From NCBI RefSeq assembly GCF_040654855.1, contig NZ_JBFAIU010000007.1, positions 1 to 64,000 of the forward strand: DNA of 64,000 bases, read 5' to 3'. Positions within the stretch are counted from its first letter, which is position 1; every line of letters begins with the position of its first letter. This stretch comes from Asanoa sp040654855 (GTDB lineage Bacteria; Actinomycetota; Actinomycetes; Mycobacteriales; Micromonosporaceae). The position numbers and the translations under genes were made by a program. Below, piece by piece: positions 26,636-34,239 of this stretch. Below the pieces are notes generated by a model, which ran no database searches, was not told the origin of the DNA, and was given only the letters and a program-made list of their open reading frames with translations.

Positions 26636-27812
26636 CGTCTTCGCCGACCTGGTGGGCCAGCAGGAGGCCGTCGACACCCTGCGCCGCGCTGCGGCGGGTG
26701 CGGTGGCCATCCTCGACGGCTCGGGCACCGGCGCGGCGATGACGCACGCTTGGATCTTCACCGGCCCGCCCGGCTCGGGCCGCTCGGTCGCGGCCCGCGC
26801 GCTCGCCGCGGCGCTGCAGTGCGCGACCGGGGTCGGTTGCGGCGACTGCGCCGGCTGCCGCACGACCCTCGGCGGCACCCACGCCGACGTGCGGATGGTC
26901 ACCCCCGACGGCCTGTCGATCGGCGTCAACGAGATGCGCGCGCTGGTGCTGCGGGCGGCCAGCGCACCGACCGGCGGGCGCTGGCAGGTCGTGGTCATCG
27001 AGGACGCCGACCGGCTCACCGAGCAGGCCGGCAACGCGCTGCTGAAGGCGATCGAGGAGCCGCCGCCGCGGACGGTCTTCCTGCTCTGCACGCCGTCGAC
27101 CCACCCGGACGACATCTCCGTGACGATCCGGTCCCGGTGCCGCGTAGTCACGCTGCGGCAGCCGCCGGCACTGGCGGTCGCGTCGGTGCTGACGTCCCGC
27201 GACGGCATCGACCCGGACACGGCGGCCTGGGCGGCCGCGGCGGCTCAGGGCCACGTCGGCCGGGCCCGCCGGCTGGCCCGCGACGTCGACGCCCGCCGCC
27301 GCCGCGAGGCGGTGCTGGCCGTGCCGCGCCGGCTGACCGGCGTGGGCGCCTGCTTCGACGCCGCGTCCGCCCTGATCGAGTCGGCCGAGGCCGAGGCGGA
27401 AGCCGCGGTGTCCGAGATGGACGCCGCGGAACGCACCGCGCTGGAGACCGCCCTGGGCGCGGGCGGCACGGGCCGGGGCGCCTCGGGCGCCATCCGCGGC
27501 GCGGCCGGGCAGCTCAAGGACCTGGAGAAGCGCCAGAAGTCCCGGGCGACGCGGGCGCAGCGGGACGCGCTCGACCGCGCGCTGGTCGACCTGGCGGGCT
27601 TCTACCGCGACGTGCTGGTCCGCACGATGGCGGCCCCGGTCGACCCGGTGCACACGGACGCGACGTCGCTGGCCGAGGCCGCGGCTCGCAAGTGGAGCCC
27701 GGACGACGCCCTCCGCCGCCTGGAAGCGGTGCTGGAGTGCCGCACGGCCATCGAGGCGAACGTCAAGCCCCGCATCGCCGTCGAAGCGATGATGCTCTCC
27801 CTCTGGAACTAG
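26628..27812 (+). CDS. holB: DNA polymerase III subunit delta'
   Basis: This 394-residue AAA+ clamp-loader subunit starts at GTG 26628, overlapping the tmk stop by eight bases. It starts MADVFADLVGQQEAVDTLRR. The Walker A-like loop GPPGSGRS has Arg in place of Lys, as expected for the non-ATPase delta' rather than DnaX. A zinc finger is visible (CGDCAGC), followed by VVIEDADRLTEQAGNALLKA and the SRC motif SRCRVV. The tmk-holB order is conserved in actinobacteria. Its TAG stop lies inside the CTAG at the left edge of the inverted-repeat element at 27809. Confidence 0.95.
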   Translation: MADVFADLVGQQEAVDTLRRAAAGAVAILDGSGTGAAMTHAWIFTGPPGSGRSVAARALAAALQCATGVGCGDCAGCRTTLGGTHADVRMVTPDGLSIGVNEMRALVLRAASAPTGGRWQVVVIEDADRLTEQAGNALLKAIEEPPPRTVFLLCTPSTHPDDISVTIRSRCRVVTLRQPPALAVASVLTSRDGIDPDTAAWAAAAAQGHVGRARRLARDVDARRRREAVLAVPRRLTGVGACFDAASALIESAEAEAEAAVSEMDAAERTALETALGAGGTGRGASGAIRGAAGQLKDLEKRQKSRATRAQRDALDRALVDLAGFYRDVLVRTMAAPVDPVHTDATSLAEAAARKWSPDDALRRLEAVLECRTAIEANVKPRIAVEAMMLSLWN

Positions 27813-27976
27813 GCCCTGTTTCGTATCTGACGCCGGGCTGCGGCGGGCCCAGCCGGCGGCTGGACGCACGGCGACTTCACCCGGATACAACACCGGTATC
27901 CGGGCAAAGCCGCCGCACGCCCAGCCGCCGGCTGGACTCCGCCTCGCCTCGACCCCAGATACGAAACAGGGCCTAG
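27809..27976. repeat. 168-base inverted-repeat (MITE-like) element between holB and ybaB
   Basis: Perfect 21-base terminal inverted repeats occupy 27809-27829 and 27956-27976; each is CTAG plus a 17-base arm (GCCCTGTTTCGTATCTG and its complement). The interior is itself near-palindromic: CCAGCCGGCGGCTGG on the left, CCCAGCCGCCGGCTGG on the right, and a central CCCGGATAC / GTATCCGGG hairpin. It encodes nothing. CTAG at both ends could be a 4-base target duplication, as made by some IS5-type elements. It could also act as a strong terminator for tmk-holB. No second copy was seen in this window. Confidence 0.65.
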
Positions 27977-27985
27977 TTATCCACA
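27977..27985 (+). promoter_or_regulatory. Single perfect DnaA-box sequence TTATCCACA
   Basis: TTATCCACA abuts the right end of the inverted-repeat element. It matches the E. coli strong DnaA box; actinobacterial boxes usually prefer TTGTCCACA. There is no cluster and no dnaA/dnaN neighbour, so this is not an origin. It may be chance or a lone regulatory or titration site. Confidence 0.25.
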
Positions 27986-28076
27986 GGCGGACTTTCGCGT
28001 TGGTGGACGCAGCGGTACGGTTCGATGCCTGGACGACGTGTGGTGGTGGTCGCGACACGGTCGGTGAGGGAGCCGG

Positions 28077-28403
28077 ATGCCGCCAGAGATCGACGAGAGC
28101 TGGGTCGAGAAGGCGATCGACCGCTACCGCCGCATCGAGTCCTTACGCGACGAGTTCGACCGGGCGGCGCGGGCGACGGAGGTGACGGTCCGCTCGTCCG
28201 ACGGCCTCGTCGAGGTGGTCGTGACGGCGGCGGGTGAGGTGACGGAGGTGCGCGTGGTCGGCAGCCTGCACGGCCGCGGCAACCGCGACCTCTCGGTGTC
28301 CCTGACCACCACGATCGCGGCAGCTGCCGACGCGGCGCGCTGGGCGCGCGACAAGCTGCGGGCGGAGACGTTCGCTGATTATCCGCCGCTGGGGGAGCCA
28401 TGA
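28077..28403 (+). CDS. YbaB/EbfC-family DNA-binding protein
   Basis: This 108-residue protein starts at ATG 28077, preceded by GAGGGAG. It has the YbaB fold pattern: an N-terminal helix (IDESWVEKAIDRYRRIESL), a central three-strand region TVRSSDGLVEVVVTAAGEVTE, and a C-terminal helix. Stand-alone YbaB proteins bind DNA as dimers. In actinobacteria diverged copies are often linked to type VII secretion substrate genes, as here: its stop overlaps the next start by four bases (ATGA), and the same happens between genes two and three. Confidence 0.82.
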   Translation: MPPEIDESWVEKAIDRYRRIESLRDEFDRAARATEVTVRSSDGLVEVVVTAAGEVTEVRVVGSLHGRGNRDLSVSLTTTIAAAADAARWARDKLRAETFADYPPLGEP

Positions 28404-28777
28404 CGTCGCCGTTGGAGGCGGTCGCACGCCGCCTCGACGAGCTGGCCACGGACCTGATCGGCGGCTCGGCGGCTGGGGCCGCGTCTGGCGGGGCAACCTT
28501 GGCCGGCACGGACCGACGCCCGGCCTCGGCGGGCCTGCGCACCGGGGTGGACCTCGCTCCGGCCGCCTTTGGCGGCGATCTGCCCGGTCGGCTCGGCACG
28601 TTGGGTCGGGAGCTCTATGCGCGCTGGTCGGGCGAGTTGGCCGAGCACGACCGCGCCGCAGGCGCGCTGGCCGCGCGGCTGACCGACACGGCGGCGACGC
28701 TACGCAGCGCCGGCGGCGGTTACGCCGGCGTGGAGGACGAGGCTGTTCGCCGCGGCAACGAGGCGGGTGGGTCATGA
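28400..28777 (+). CDS. EspC-like (ESX/type VII secretion-associated) small protein
   Basis: This 125-residue helical protein has two amphipathic helices around a Gly/Ala-rich middle. The C-terminal part, LAARLTDTAATLRSAGGGYAGVEDEAVRR, ends in a Y-x3-D/E type motif like the secretion signal of ESX substrates of the EspC group. It overlaps both neighbours by four bases. The YbaB-EspC-like-WXG order suggests a secreted heterodimer or chaperone pair. No ESX core genes are nearby, so secretion is inferred. Confidence 0.6.
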   Translation: MTSPLEAVARRLDELATDLIGGSAAGAASGGATLAGTDRRPASAGLRTGVDLAPAAFGGDLPGRLGTLGRELYARWSGELAEHDRAAGALAARLTDTAATLRSAGGGYAGVEDEAVRRGNEAGGS

Positions 28778-29409
28778 CCGACGCCCTCGACCATGTCGCC
28801 GTGCCGGCGGGCGATCTGCTGGGCCGCGTCGATGACCTGCTGGCCCGCTTCGGCGCGCCCGACGACGACCCCGTCTGGCCGCTGCTGCGCCGGGTGCGTG
28901 CGCTGCCGGGTGAGGCGGTAAGCGCGCTCGCCGCCGCGTTGCGCGCGGCACCTGTCGCGTCGGCCGGCGATGAAATGCGGGCCCGCTCGGCCGCGTTCGC
29001 CGGCGCCCAGGCCGTCGCCGCCACGCCCGTGCCGTGGGATGGGCCCGCGGGCGAGGCCTACGCGGCCCACGGCGGGCGGTTGTCCGCGGACCTGGCCGCC
29101 GCCGGCGACGCCCTCTTCGCAACCGGCCGGTTGGCCGACGAGGTCGCCGACTGGATCGACCGCACCCGAGCGCGTCTGGCCCGGGTCCTCGCGGACGTGC
29201 TCGCCTCCGCGGAGGCGGTTTCGGTCGTGCTGGGCGCGGACGACGCCGCGCGGGCGGCGGCGACGATCGCGACGCGCGTCCTGTCCACCCTGGACGTCGC
29301 GATCAGCGACGGCGAAACCCTGTGGCGCCCGCCCACCGTTGGCCGCGGTGCGACGGCGGGGGCACAGTTCCCAGCCAGCTATGAGCGCATCACCCGACTG
29401 GGCGGCTGA
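28774..29409 (+). CDS. WXG100-like helical protein (type VII secretion-type)
   Basis: This 211-residue Ala-rich helical protein contains PWDGPAGEAYAAHGGRLSAD near residue 87, a W-x-G-like turn between two long helices, as in WXG100/LXG N-terminal domains. A further helical pair follows (LADEVADWIDRTRARLARVL). The C-terminus (about 40 residues) is short and has no recognised toxin domain. It is the last gene of a translationally coupled trio and abuts the convergent TetR gene with no gap. It could be a truncated or toxin-less secretion substrate. Confidence 0.6.
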   Translation: MTDALDHVAVPAGDLLGRVDDLLARFGAPDDDPVWPLLRRVRALPGEAVSALAAALRAAPVASAGDEMRARSAAFAGAQAVAATPVPWDGPAGEAYAAHGGRLSADLAAAGDALFATGRLADEVADWIDRTRARLARVLADVLASAEAVSVVLGADDAARAAATIATRVLSTLDVAISDGETLWRPPTVGRGATAGAQFPASYERITRLGG

Positions 29410-30024
29410 CTACCCAGCGAGATCGGGTGCGGGGTAGGGGAGCGGATGGGCCGCGGCCGGGCGTAGGCCGTCGAAGATGATGGCCAGGTAGCGCTGCCAC
29501 AGGTCCGGCGGTGCGTTGGGGACGTAGCTGACCACGTAGTTCGGTGCGCACATCAGCAGGATGACGTCCGCGCCGGTCACGTCCGTGCGGATCGCGCCAT
29601 GCTCGCGGGCCCGCTCGACGAGCTTCTCCACCGTGTCGAACATGCGGGTCCGCGTCTGCGTGACCTCGGCGCTGATGTCGCCGGCCTCCTGCAGGAACGA
29701 CAGGTCGCGTTGCTGCCGTTGGTGTGCGGCCGCCGTCAGGAACTCGAGCAGTGCGGCTCCCGCGTCCGGGGCGCTCAGCAGCCGCTGGCCGATCGCGTCC
29801 AGCGCGTCGATGCGGTCGATGACGATGGCGGCGAGCAGGTCGTCCTTGGTGGCGAAGTGGCGGAACACCGTGCCCTTGCCGACCCCGGCCCGCCGGGCGA
29901 TGTCGGCGACCGAGGCGTCCAGGCCCCGCTCGGCGAACTCATCCGCTGCCGCCGCCAGCAGGGACCGCCGGTTGCGGGCGGCATCGGCGCGGAGCGGGCG
30001 GGGCGCGGCGGTCACGCCCGCCAC
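29410..30024 (-). CDS. TetR-family transcriptional regulator
   Basis: This 204-residue protein has a TetR HTH at about residues 18-65 (ERGLDASVADIARRAGVGKG and TVFRHFATKDDLLAAI) and a ligand-binding domain of the kind called SBP-associated TetR C-terminal (LLMCAPNYVVSYVPNAPPDL). The start may be ATG 30024 or GTG 30012. It is divergent from a quinone-oxidoreductase gene, with two identical GACCGCCCGGTC palindromes in the gap, so it probably represses that gene. Confidence 0.92.
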   Translation of the reverse strand: MAGVTAAPRPLRADAARNRRSLLAAAADEFAERGLDASVADIARRAGVGKGTVFRHFATKDDLLAAIVIDRIDALDAIGQRLLSAPDAGAALLEFLTAAAHQRQQRDLSFLQEAGDISAEVTQTRTRMFDTVEKLVERAREHGAIRTDVTGADVILLMCAPNYVVSYVPNAPPDLWQRYLAIIFDGLRPAAAHPLPYPAPDLAG

Positions 30025-30036
30025 CGTAGCAAAGTT

Positions 30037-30048
30037 GACCGCCCGGTC
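30037..30048. promoter_or_regulatory. Operator-like palindrome GACCGCCCGGTC, copy 1
   Basis: GACCG-CC-CGGTC is a 12-bp inverted repeat 13 bases upstream of the TetR start. An identical copy starts 42 bases away, about four helical turns. The flanks are also alike (TTGACCGCCCGGTCCGGTTA against CTGACCGCCCGGTCCGTTTA). Confidence 0.6.
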
Positions 30049-30078
30049 CGGTTATTGCTAGCTTCATGACGCTAACCT

Positions 30079-30090
30079 GACCGCCCGGTC
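30079..30090. promoter_or_regulatory. Operator-like palindrome GACCGCCCGGTC, copy 2
   Basis: This is the second copy of the repeat, 20 bases upstream of the oxidoreductase ATG. The pair lies between the divergent TetR and oxidoreductase genes, as expected for TetR binding sites controlling both. Confidence 0.6.
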
Positions 30091-30109
30091 CGTTTATGGG
30101 AGCTCGCAC

Positions 30110-31081
30110 ATGAAGGCAGTCGTCGCCACCAGCTATGGCCCACCCGAGAGCTACACCGTGGCCGACGTGCCCGTGCCGCGACCCGGGCCCGGGCAGATCC
30201 AGGTCCGGGTCGCCGCCGCCTCGATCAACCCGGCCGACGTGCGGCTGCCGAGCGGCGACTTCCGCGACACCGTGCCGCTCGAGTTCCCGCACGTGCCCGG
30301 CAACGACTTCGCCGGCACGGTCAGCGAGGTCGGGCCGGGCGTGTCCGCGTACCGCGTGGGCGACGAGATCTTCGGCCAGGCCGTGCCGCGCGCGCTGCGG
30401 GCGATGGCGGGCGCCGCGCGGCCGTCCCTGAGCACGGGGTCGCTGGCCGAGTACGCCGTCTTCGAGGCCGACACCCCGTTCCTGGCCCACCGCCCACCCG
30501 CACTCGACGTCGAGGTGGCCGCCGCGCTGCCCACGGTCGGCCTGACCGCCCGCGCGCTGATGGCGAACGCCGCCGTGCGGCCCGGCGAGACCGTCCTGGT
30601 CGTCGGCGCCACCGGCGGCGTCGGCACCGCGGTGGTCCCGCTCCTCGCCCAGGCGAAGGCCCACGTCATCGCCACCGCGACCGACGCGGACACGGCCATC
30701 CTCCGGGCGCTCGGTGCCACCGAGACCATCGGGTACGCAGAGTCCGGCTACCCCACCGACGTCGACGTCGCGCTCAACCTCACCCTGCCGAGCGACCGGC
30801 TCACCGGCGTCGCCCGCGCCGTCCGGCCGGGTGGCAGGCTGTTGACGATCACGTACCCGGTGCCCGAACAGGCCTGGCTCGACCGCCCGGACGTCGCACT
30901 GCGGTTCGTGCTCGACATGGACGGCGCGTTCGGCGGCATGCGCGAGGTCGGCGAGCTCGCGGCCGACGGCCACCTGCCGGCCACGATCGGTCGCCGCTAC
31001 CGGCTGGCCGACGGGCCGCAGGCGTGCGTCGACTTCCTGCGCCGCCACACCACCGGCAAGCTCGTGGTCACGATCGACTAG
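30110..31081 (+). CDS. Quinone oxidoreductase / zinc-type alcohol dehydrogenase-like protein (MDR family)
   Basis: This 323-residue MDR protein begins MKAVVATSYGPPESYTVADV. It has the GroES-like N-terminal fold (VPGNDFAGTVSEVGPGVSAY) and a Rossmann domain (GETVLVVGATGGVGTAVVPL). The catalytic zinc Cys/His set is absent, so it belongs to the zinc-free NADPH:quinone reductase group. The likely role is reduction of quinones or enones, perhaps detoxification induced through the divergent TetR. It shares a CTAG stop overlap with the convergent FAD reductase gene. Confidence 0.9.
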   Translation: MKAVVATSYGPPESYTVADVPVPRPGPGQIQVRVAAASINPADVRLPSGDFRDTVPLEFPHVPGNDFAGTVSEVGPGVSAYRVGDEIFGQAVPRALRAMAGAARPSLSTGSLAEYAVFEADTPFLAHRPPALDVEVAAALPTVGLTARALMANAAVRPGETVLVVGATGGVGTAVVPLLAQAKAHVIATATDADTAILRALGATETIGYAESGYPTDVDVALNLTLPSDRLTGVARAVRPGGRLLTITYPVPEQAWLDRPDVALRFVLDMDGAFGGMREVGELAADGHLPATIGRRYRLADGPQACVDFLRRHTTGKLVVTID

Positions 31082-32304
31082 CGGATCAGCGACTCGAGCG
31101 GCGTGCCGGTATCCGCCAGCCGCGCCGGGTCGACGATCGCCCGCGAACGGATCAGCTCCTGAATCGGCGTCACGACGTCCCAGACGTTCACGTTCATGCC
31201 GGCCAGCACGCGGCCACCGGCCAGCCAGAAGGCGATGAACTCGCGCTTGTCGGTGTCGCCGCGGAAGACGACCTGGTCGTAACCGTCCGGCTCGACGTAG
31301 CCCGTGTATTCCATGCCCAGGTCGTACTGGTCCGTGTAGAAGTAGGGCAGGCGGTCGTACGCGACGTCCTGGCCCAGCATCGAGCGAGCCGCCGCCTGTG
31401 GCTGGTTGAGGGCGTTGGCCCAGTGCTCCACCCGGATGTGGCGGTCCAGGAACGGGTGGCGCGCGTTCGCGACGTCGCCCGCCGCGTAGACGTCCGGCGC
31501 CGACGTGCGCAGGCGCTCGTCGGTGACGATGCCGTTGTCGACCGCGAGGCCGGCGGCCGCCGCCAGGTCGGTGTTCGGCGTGATGCCGATGCCCACGAGG
31601 ACCGCGTCGGCGTCGATCCGCGTGCCGTCCGCGAGCAGCACGCCGGCGACGCGGCCCGCGCGGCCCTCGATCGACGCGACCTGCGCGCCGGGCCGTAGGT
31701 CGACGCCGTGCTCGCGGTGCAGGTCGGCGAAGACCCGCGCCACCTCGCGGCCGAGCACCCGCAGCAGCGGCAGGTCCGCCGCCTCCAGCACCGTCACTCG
31801 CGCGCCCGCCGCCCGGCCGGCCGCGGTCGTCTCCAGGCCGATCCAGCCCGCGCCGATCACGACGACCCGGGCGTCCGGGCGGAACACGTCCTTGAGCCGC
31901 TCGCTCTCCTCGACGCGCCGCAGATAATGCACCCCGGGCAGGTCCGCGCCCGGCACCGTCAGCGGCCGCGGCGAGGAGCCCGTCGCCAGCAGCAGCTTCG
32001 CGTAACCGAGCCGGGTGCCGTCGGCGAGCGTCACCTCGTGACCGGTCGGGTCGAGGGCGGTGACCCGGGTGCCGAGGCGCAGGTCGACGTCGTGCGACTC
32101 GTACCACGATGCGGGGTGGACGTAGATCTTCTCTTTCTCGTGCGCGCCCTGCAGGTAACCCTTGGACAGCGGCGGGCGCTCGTAGGGCCGCTCACCTTCC
32201 TCGCCGATCAGCACCACCGGGCCGGTGAAGCCTTCCGACCGGAGGGTCTCCGCGGCCTTGGCGCCGGCCAATCCCGCTCCGACGATCACGTGCGTGCTGG
32301 TCAT
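31078..32304 (-). CDS. FAD-dependent NAD(P)H:ferredoxin (rubredoxin-type) oxidoreductase
   Basis: This 408-residue flavoprotein has an N-terminal FAD Rossmann motif (HVIVGAGLAGAKAAETL), a central NAD(P)H motif (ARVVVIGAGWIGLETTAAG) and the GD-containing FAD motif (SAPDVYAAGDVA). The C-terminal reductase domain (FYTDQYDLGMEYTGY) identifies the ferredoxin/putidaredoxin-reductase group that feeds electrons to ferredoxins and P450s. Its start overlaps the folE stop by four bases, so the two are co-translated; the functional link to pterin synthesis is unclear. Confidence 0.9.
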   Translation of the reverse strand: MTSTHVIVGAGLAGAKAAETLRSEGFTGPVVLIGEEGERPYERPPLSKGYLQGAHEKEKIYVHPASWYESHDVDLRLGTRVTALDPTGHEVTLADGTRLGYAKLLLATGSSPRPLTVPGADLPGVHYLRRVEESERLKDVFRPDARVVVIGAGWIGLETTAAGRAAGARVTVLEAADLPLLRVLGREVARVFADLHREHGVDLRPGAQVASIEGRAGRVAGVLLADGTRIDADAVLVGIGITPNTDLAAAAGLAVDNGIVTDERLRTSAPDVYAAGDVANARHPFLDRHIRVEHWANALNQPQAAARSMLGQDVAYDRLPYFYTDQYDLGMEYTGYVEPDGYDQVVFRGDTDKREFIAFWLAGGRVLAGMNVNVWDVVTPIQELIRSRAIVDPARLADTGTPLESLIR

Positions 32305-32954
32305 TGCCGTCCTCCCGGGTTCGTGAGCGCGAGGAACTCGCTGCGTGAGCTCGGGTCGTGGCGCAGCGAGCCGAGCAGGGTGGAAGTGATGGTCGACGAG
32401 CCCTCGGCCCGTACGCCGCGCAAGGTCATGCAGGTGTGCTCCGCCTCGATGACGACGCCGACGCCCTTCGGGTCGAGGTGGGCCTGCAGCCAGTCGGCGA
32501 TCTGCTTGGTGAGCCGCTCCTGCACCTGCGGCCGGCAGGCGAAATGCTCGACGACGCGGGCCAGCTTCGACAGGCCGAGGATCCGGTGACCCGGCAGGTA
32601 GCCGACGTGCGCGGTGCCGACGAACGGCAGCAGGTGGTGCTCGCAGACCGACCGCACCGGGATCGCCCGGGCCAGCACGAGCTCGTCGTAGCCCTCGTCG
32701 TTGGGGAACGTCGTGAGGTCGAACGGCCGCGGGCTGAACAGCTCGGCGTAGGCGTGGGCCATCCGGCGCGGCGTGCGGCGCATGCTCTCGGTGTCGGTGC
32801 TGACCCCGAGCGCCCGCAGGAACTGCCCGGCCGCCAGCTCGGCCGCGTCGAGGTCGATGCCGTCGGGTTCGTGCGCCACGCGTGGAGCAGGGGGCACGAG
32901 CGTCAGGTCCGGGCGCCGGGTGGCGCGCTCCAGCTGCTGCGGCTCGATCGACAC
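32301..32954 (-). CDS. folE: GTP cyclohydrolase I
   Basis: This 217-residue enzyme converts GTP to dihydroneopterin triphosphate, the first step of folate and pterin synthesis. It starts at GTG 32954, with AGGAGG at a good distance; an earlier ATG at 32987 would lie in the operator region. The zinc and active-site residues are visible: VRSVCEHHLLPFVGTAHVGY and AEHTCMTLRGV. The ending GSSTITSTLLGSLRHD is typical. It is probably a secondary folE, because here it pairs with a reductase and faces a SufR-like regulator rather than a folate cluster. Confidence 0.94.
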   Translation of the reverse strand: MSIEPQQLERATRRPDLTLVPPAPRVAHEPDGIDLDAAELAAGQFLRALGVSTDTESMRRTPRRMAHAYAELFSPRPFDLTTFPNDEGYDELVLARAIPVRSVCEHHLLPFVGTAHVGYLPGHRILGLSKLARVVEHFACRPQVQERLTKQIADWLQAHLDPKGVGVVIEAEHTCMTLRGVRAEGSSTITSTLLGSLRHDPSSRSEFLALTNPGGRQ

Positions 32955-32975
32955 GATGGCGCCTCCTCGTCGGTA

Positions 32976-32994
32976 TTTCACCAACAAGTATTAG
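32976..32994. promoter_or_regulatory. Direct-repeat operator candidate TTTCACCAACAAGTATTAG
   Basis: This 19-base element in the folE/SufR-like divergent gap recurs exactly 50 bases later with 15 of 19 identities. It lies 22 bases upstream of the folE start. It is AT-rich against the local background. It is a plausible binding site for the divergent regulator. Confidence 0.45.
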
Positions 32995-33025
32995 TCTTAT
33001 TCGCTGGATCGGTCAAGGAAAGTGG

Positions 33026-33044
33026 TTTCACCAGCAGGAATTGG
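33026..33044. promoter_or_regulatory. Direct-repeat operator candidate TTTCACCAGCAGGAATTGG
   Basis: This is the second copy of the folE-promoter repeat, 16 bases upstream of the regulator's GTG start. The copies share TTTCACCA-CA-G-ATT-G. One copy near each start suggests control of both divergent genes. Confidence 0.45.
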
Positions 33045-33059
33045 CGTTACTCTGGGAGG

Positions 33060-33803
33060 GTGACCGACGACATGGCGGCCGGCACCCCCGTCGAGACGGT
33101 GGCGGTGCTCGCCGACGGCCAACGACGCAGCCTCTACGGCTTCGTCCGCCGCGTCCGTGGTCCGGTGACCCGCGAGGAGGCGGCCGCCGCCACGGGCATG
33201 TCGGCCAAGCTCGCCGCCTTCCACCTCGACAAGCTCGTCGCGGCCGGCCTGCTCCGTGCGCGCCCCGAGAGCACCGGCGAGACGCGCAAGGTCGGTCGCA
33301 AGCCGCTGGTGTACGAGGTGACCGAGGCGGACATCCGCGTCAGCATCCCGGAGCGCCGCCCCGACCTGATCGCCGAGATCCTGCTCGACGCGGTGCTGAC
33401 CCACGAGGCGGGCGAGGACGCCCGGGCCGCGGCGCTGCGGATGGCCCATCAGCGCGGTGCCGAGTTGGGCGCCCGCGAGCGCGACCGGGTCCGGCCCGGC
33501 CGGCTCGGCCCGGAGCGCTCGCTGACCCTGACCGAGGCGACGCTGGAGCGCTCGGGCTTCGAGCCGCGCCGCACCACGCCGAGCGAGCTGCGGCTGCTCA
33601 ACTGCCCGTTCCACCAGCTCGCCCAGCGCGAGCCCGAGCTGGTCTGCGGCATGAACCACGCCTACGTGAGCGGCTTCCTCGCCGGCCTGGAGACCACCGG
33701 CGTCGACGCGGTGCTCGCGCCCCGGCCGGGTGAATGCTGCGTCGAGCTGCGCGCCGGCCAGATCAGCGGCGGGCCCGGGCCAGGTGCGCCAGCGCGCCGA
33801 TGA
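33060..33803 (+). CDS. SufR-like winged-helix regulator with C-terminal cysteines
   Basis: The start is GTG 33060 or ATG 33072 (GGGAGG lies at 33054). The protein has about 247 residues. The N-terminal winged helix reads VTREEAAAATGMSAKLAAFH followed by LDKLVAAGLLRAR. The C-terminal domain carries Cys residues in LRLLNCPFHQLAQ, ELVCGMNHAY and PGECCVEL, a spacing like the Fe-S-binding Cys set of SufR-type regulators. It therefore probably senses iron-sulfur or redox state. It is divergent from folE-reductase across two near-identical 19-base repeats. Redox control of that operon is inferred. Confidence 0.82.
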   Translation: MTDDMAAGTPVETVAVLADGQRRSLYGFVRRVRGPVTREEAAAATGMSAKLAAFHLDKLVAAGLLRARPESTGETRKVGRKPLVYEVTEADIRVSIPERRPDLIAEILLDAVLTHEAGEDARAAALRMAHQRGAELGARERDRVRPGRLGPERSLTLTEATLERSGFEPRRTTPSELRLLNCPFHQLAQREPELVCGMNHAYVSGFLAGLETTGVDAVLAPRPGECCVELRAGQISGGPGPGAPARR

Positions 33804-34041
33804 TGGTGGCGTTGACCAGCGCGCCGACCACGACACCGACCAGCTTGAGCGTGGCCAGCAGCGAGATCGGCGCGGTCAGGATCAGCATCCAGATCGACGC
33901 GAACGACGCGTCCGGGCGGGTCACGGCGGAGTCGATCGCGAAGTAGGCGACTGCGGCCACGACCAGCAGCAGGTAGATCCGGCTCGGCCAGTTGTCGATC
34001 GGGAAGCGGATCCAGGCCCGCCACGCGGGGGCGTCGGTCAT
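33763..34041 (-). CDS. Small three-helix membrane protein (SCO4225 family)
   Basis: This 92-residue protein starts at ATG 34041 (MTDAPAWRAWIRFP). Three hydrophobic helices are visible: IYLLLVVAAVAYFAI, SIWMLILTAPISLLATL and LVGVVVGALVNATIIGAL. The sequence resembles the SCO4225 family of actinobacterial membrane proteins of unknown role. Its 3' end overlaps the convergent regulator gene by 41 bases. Confidence 0.8.
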   Translation of the reverse strand: MTDAPAWRAWIRFPIDNWPSRIYLLLVVAAVAYFAIDSAVTRPDASFASIWMLILTAPISLLATLKLVGVVVGALVNATIIGALAHLARARR

Positions 34042-34083
34042 CGATGCATTGTGCCGGACGCGAGCAAACTTCCCAGAATGGCG

Positions 34084-34126
34084 ACGGCGTCGCGCTCGGG
34101 AGCTTCCGCTCCGGCTGCGACGCCGT
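34084..34126. repeat. Nested stem-loop in the PSP1-gene upstream region
   Basis: An outer perfect 10-bp stem (ACGGCGTCGC / GCGACGCCGT) encloses an inner 5-bp stem GGAGC-TTCC-GCTCC with a 4-base loop. The two stems are coaxial with 5- and 4-base side bulges. Such a layout is more like a structured RNA or leader than a random repeat. Confidence 0.4.
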
Positions 34127-34239
34127 GGCCCTTTCCTGCACCCCCCGCAGGCTTGGTTCCACTCAACGCCACCCGGTCCCGGCTTGTCCCGCGATCGGGC
34201 GACCTTTCAACCGTCCGGATGGCAGACATCGATACGAAT

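Noticed and set aside
24350..27220. 956-codon open frame antisense to tmk and holB
   Set aside because: It is a high-GC shadow full of Arg/Gly/Asp with no motifs; both sense genes are well supported.
27977..27985. Replication origin suggested by a DnaA box
   Set aside because: Only one box is present, with no dnaA, dnaN, rpmH or box cluster nearby.
32954..32987. Earlier ATG start for folE at 32987
   Set aside because: It would place the start within the repeat-bearing control region, while GTG 32954 has an AGGAGG at good distance.
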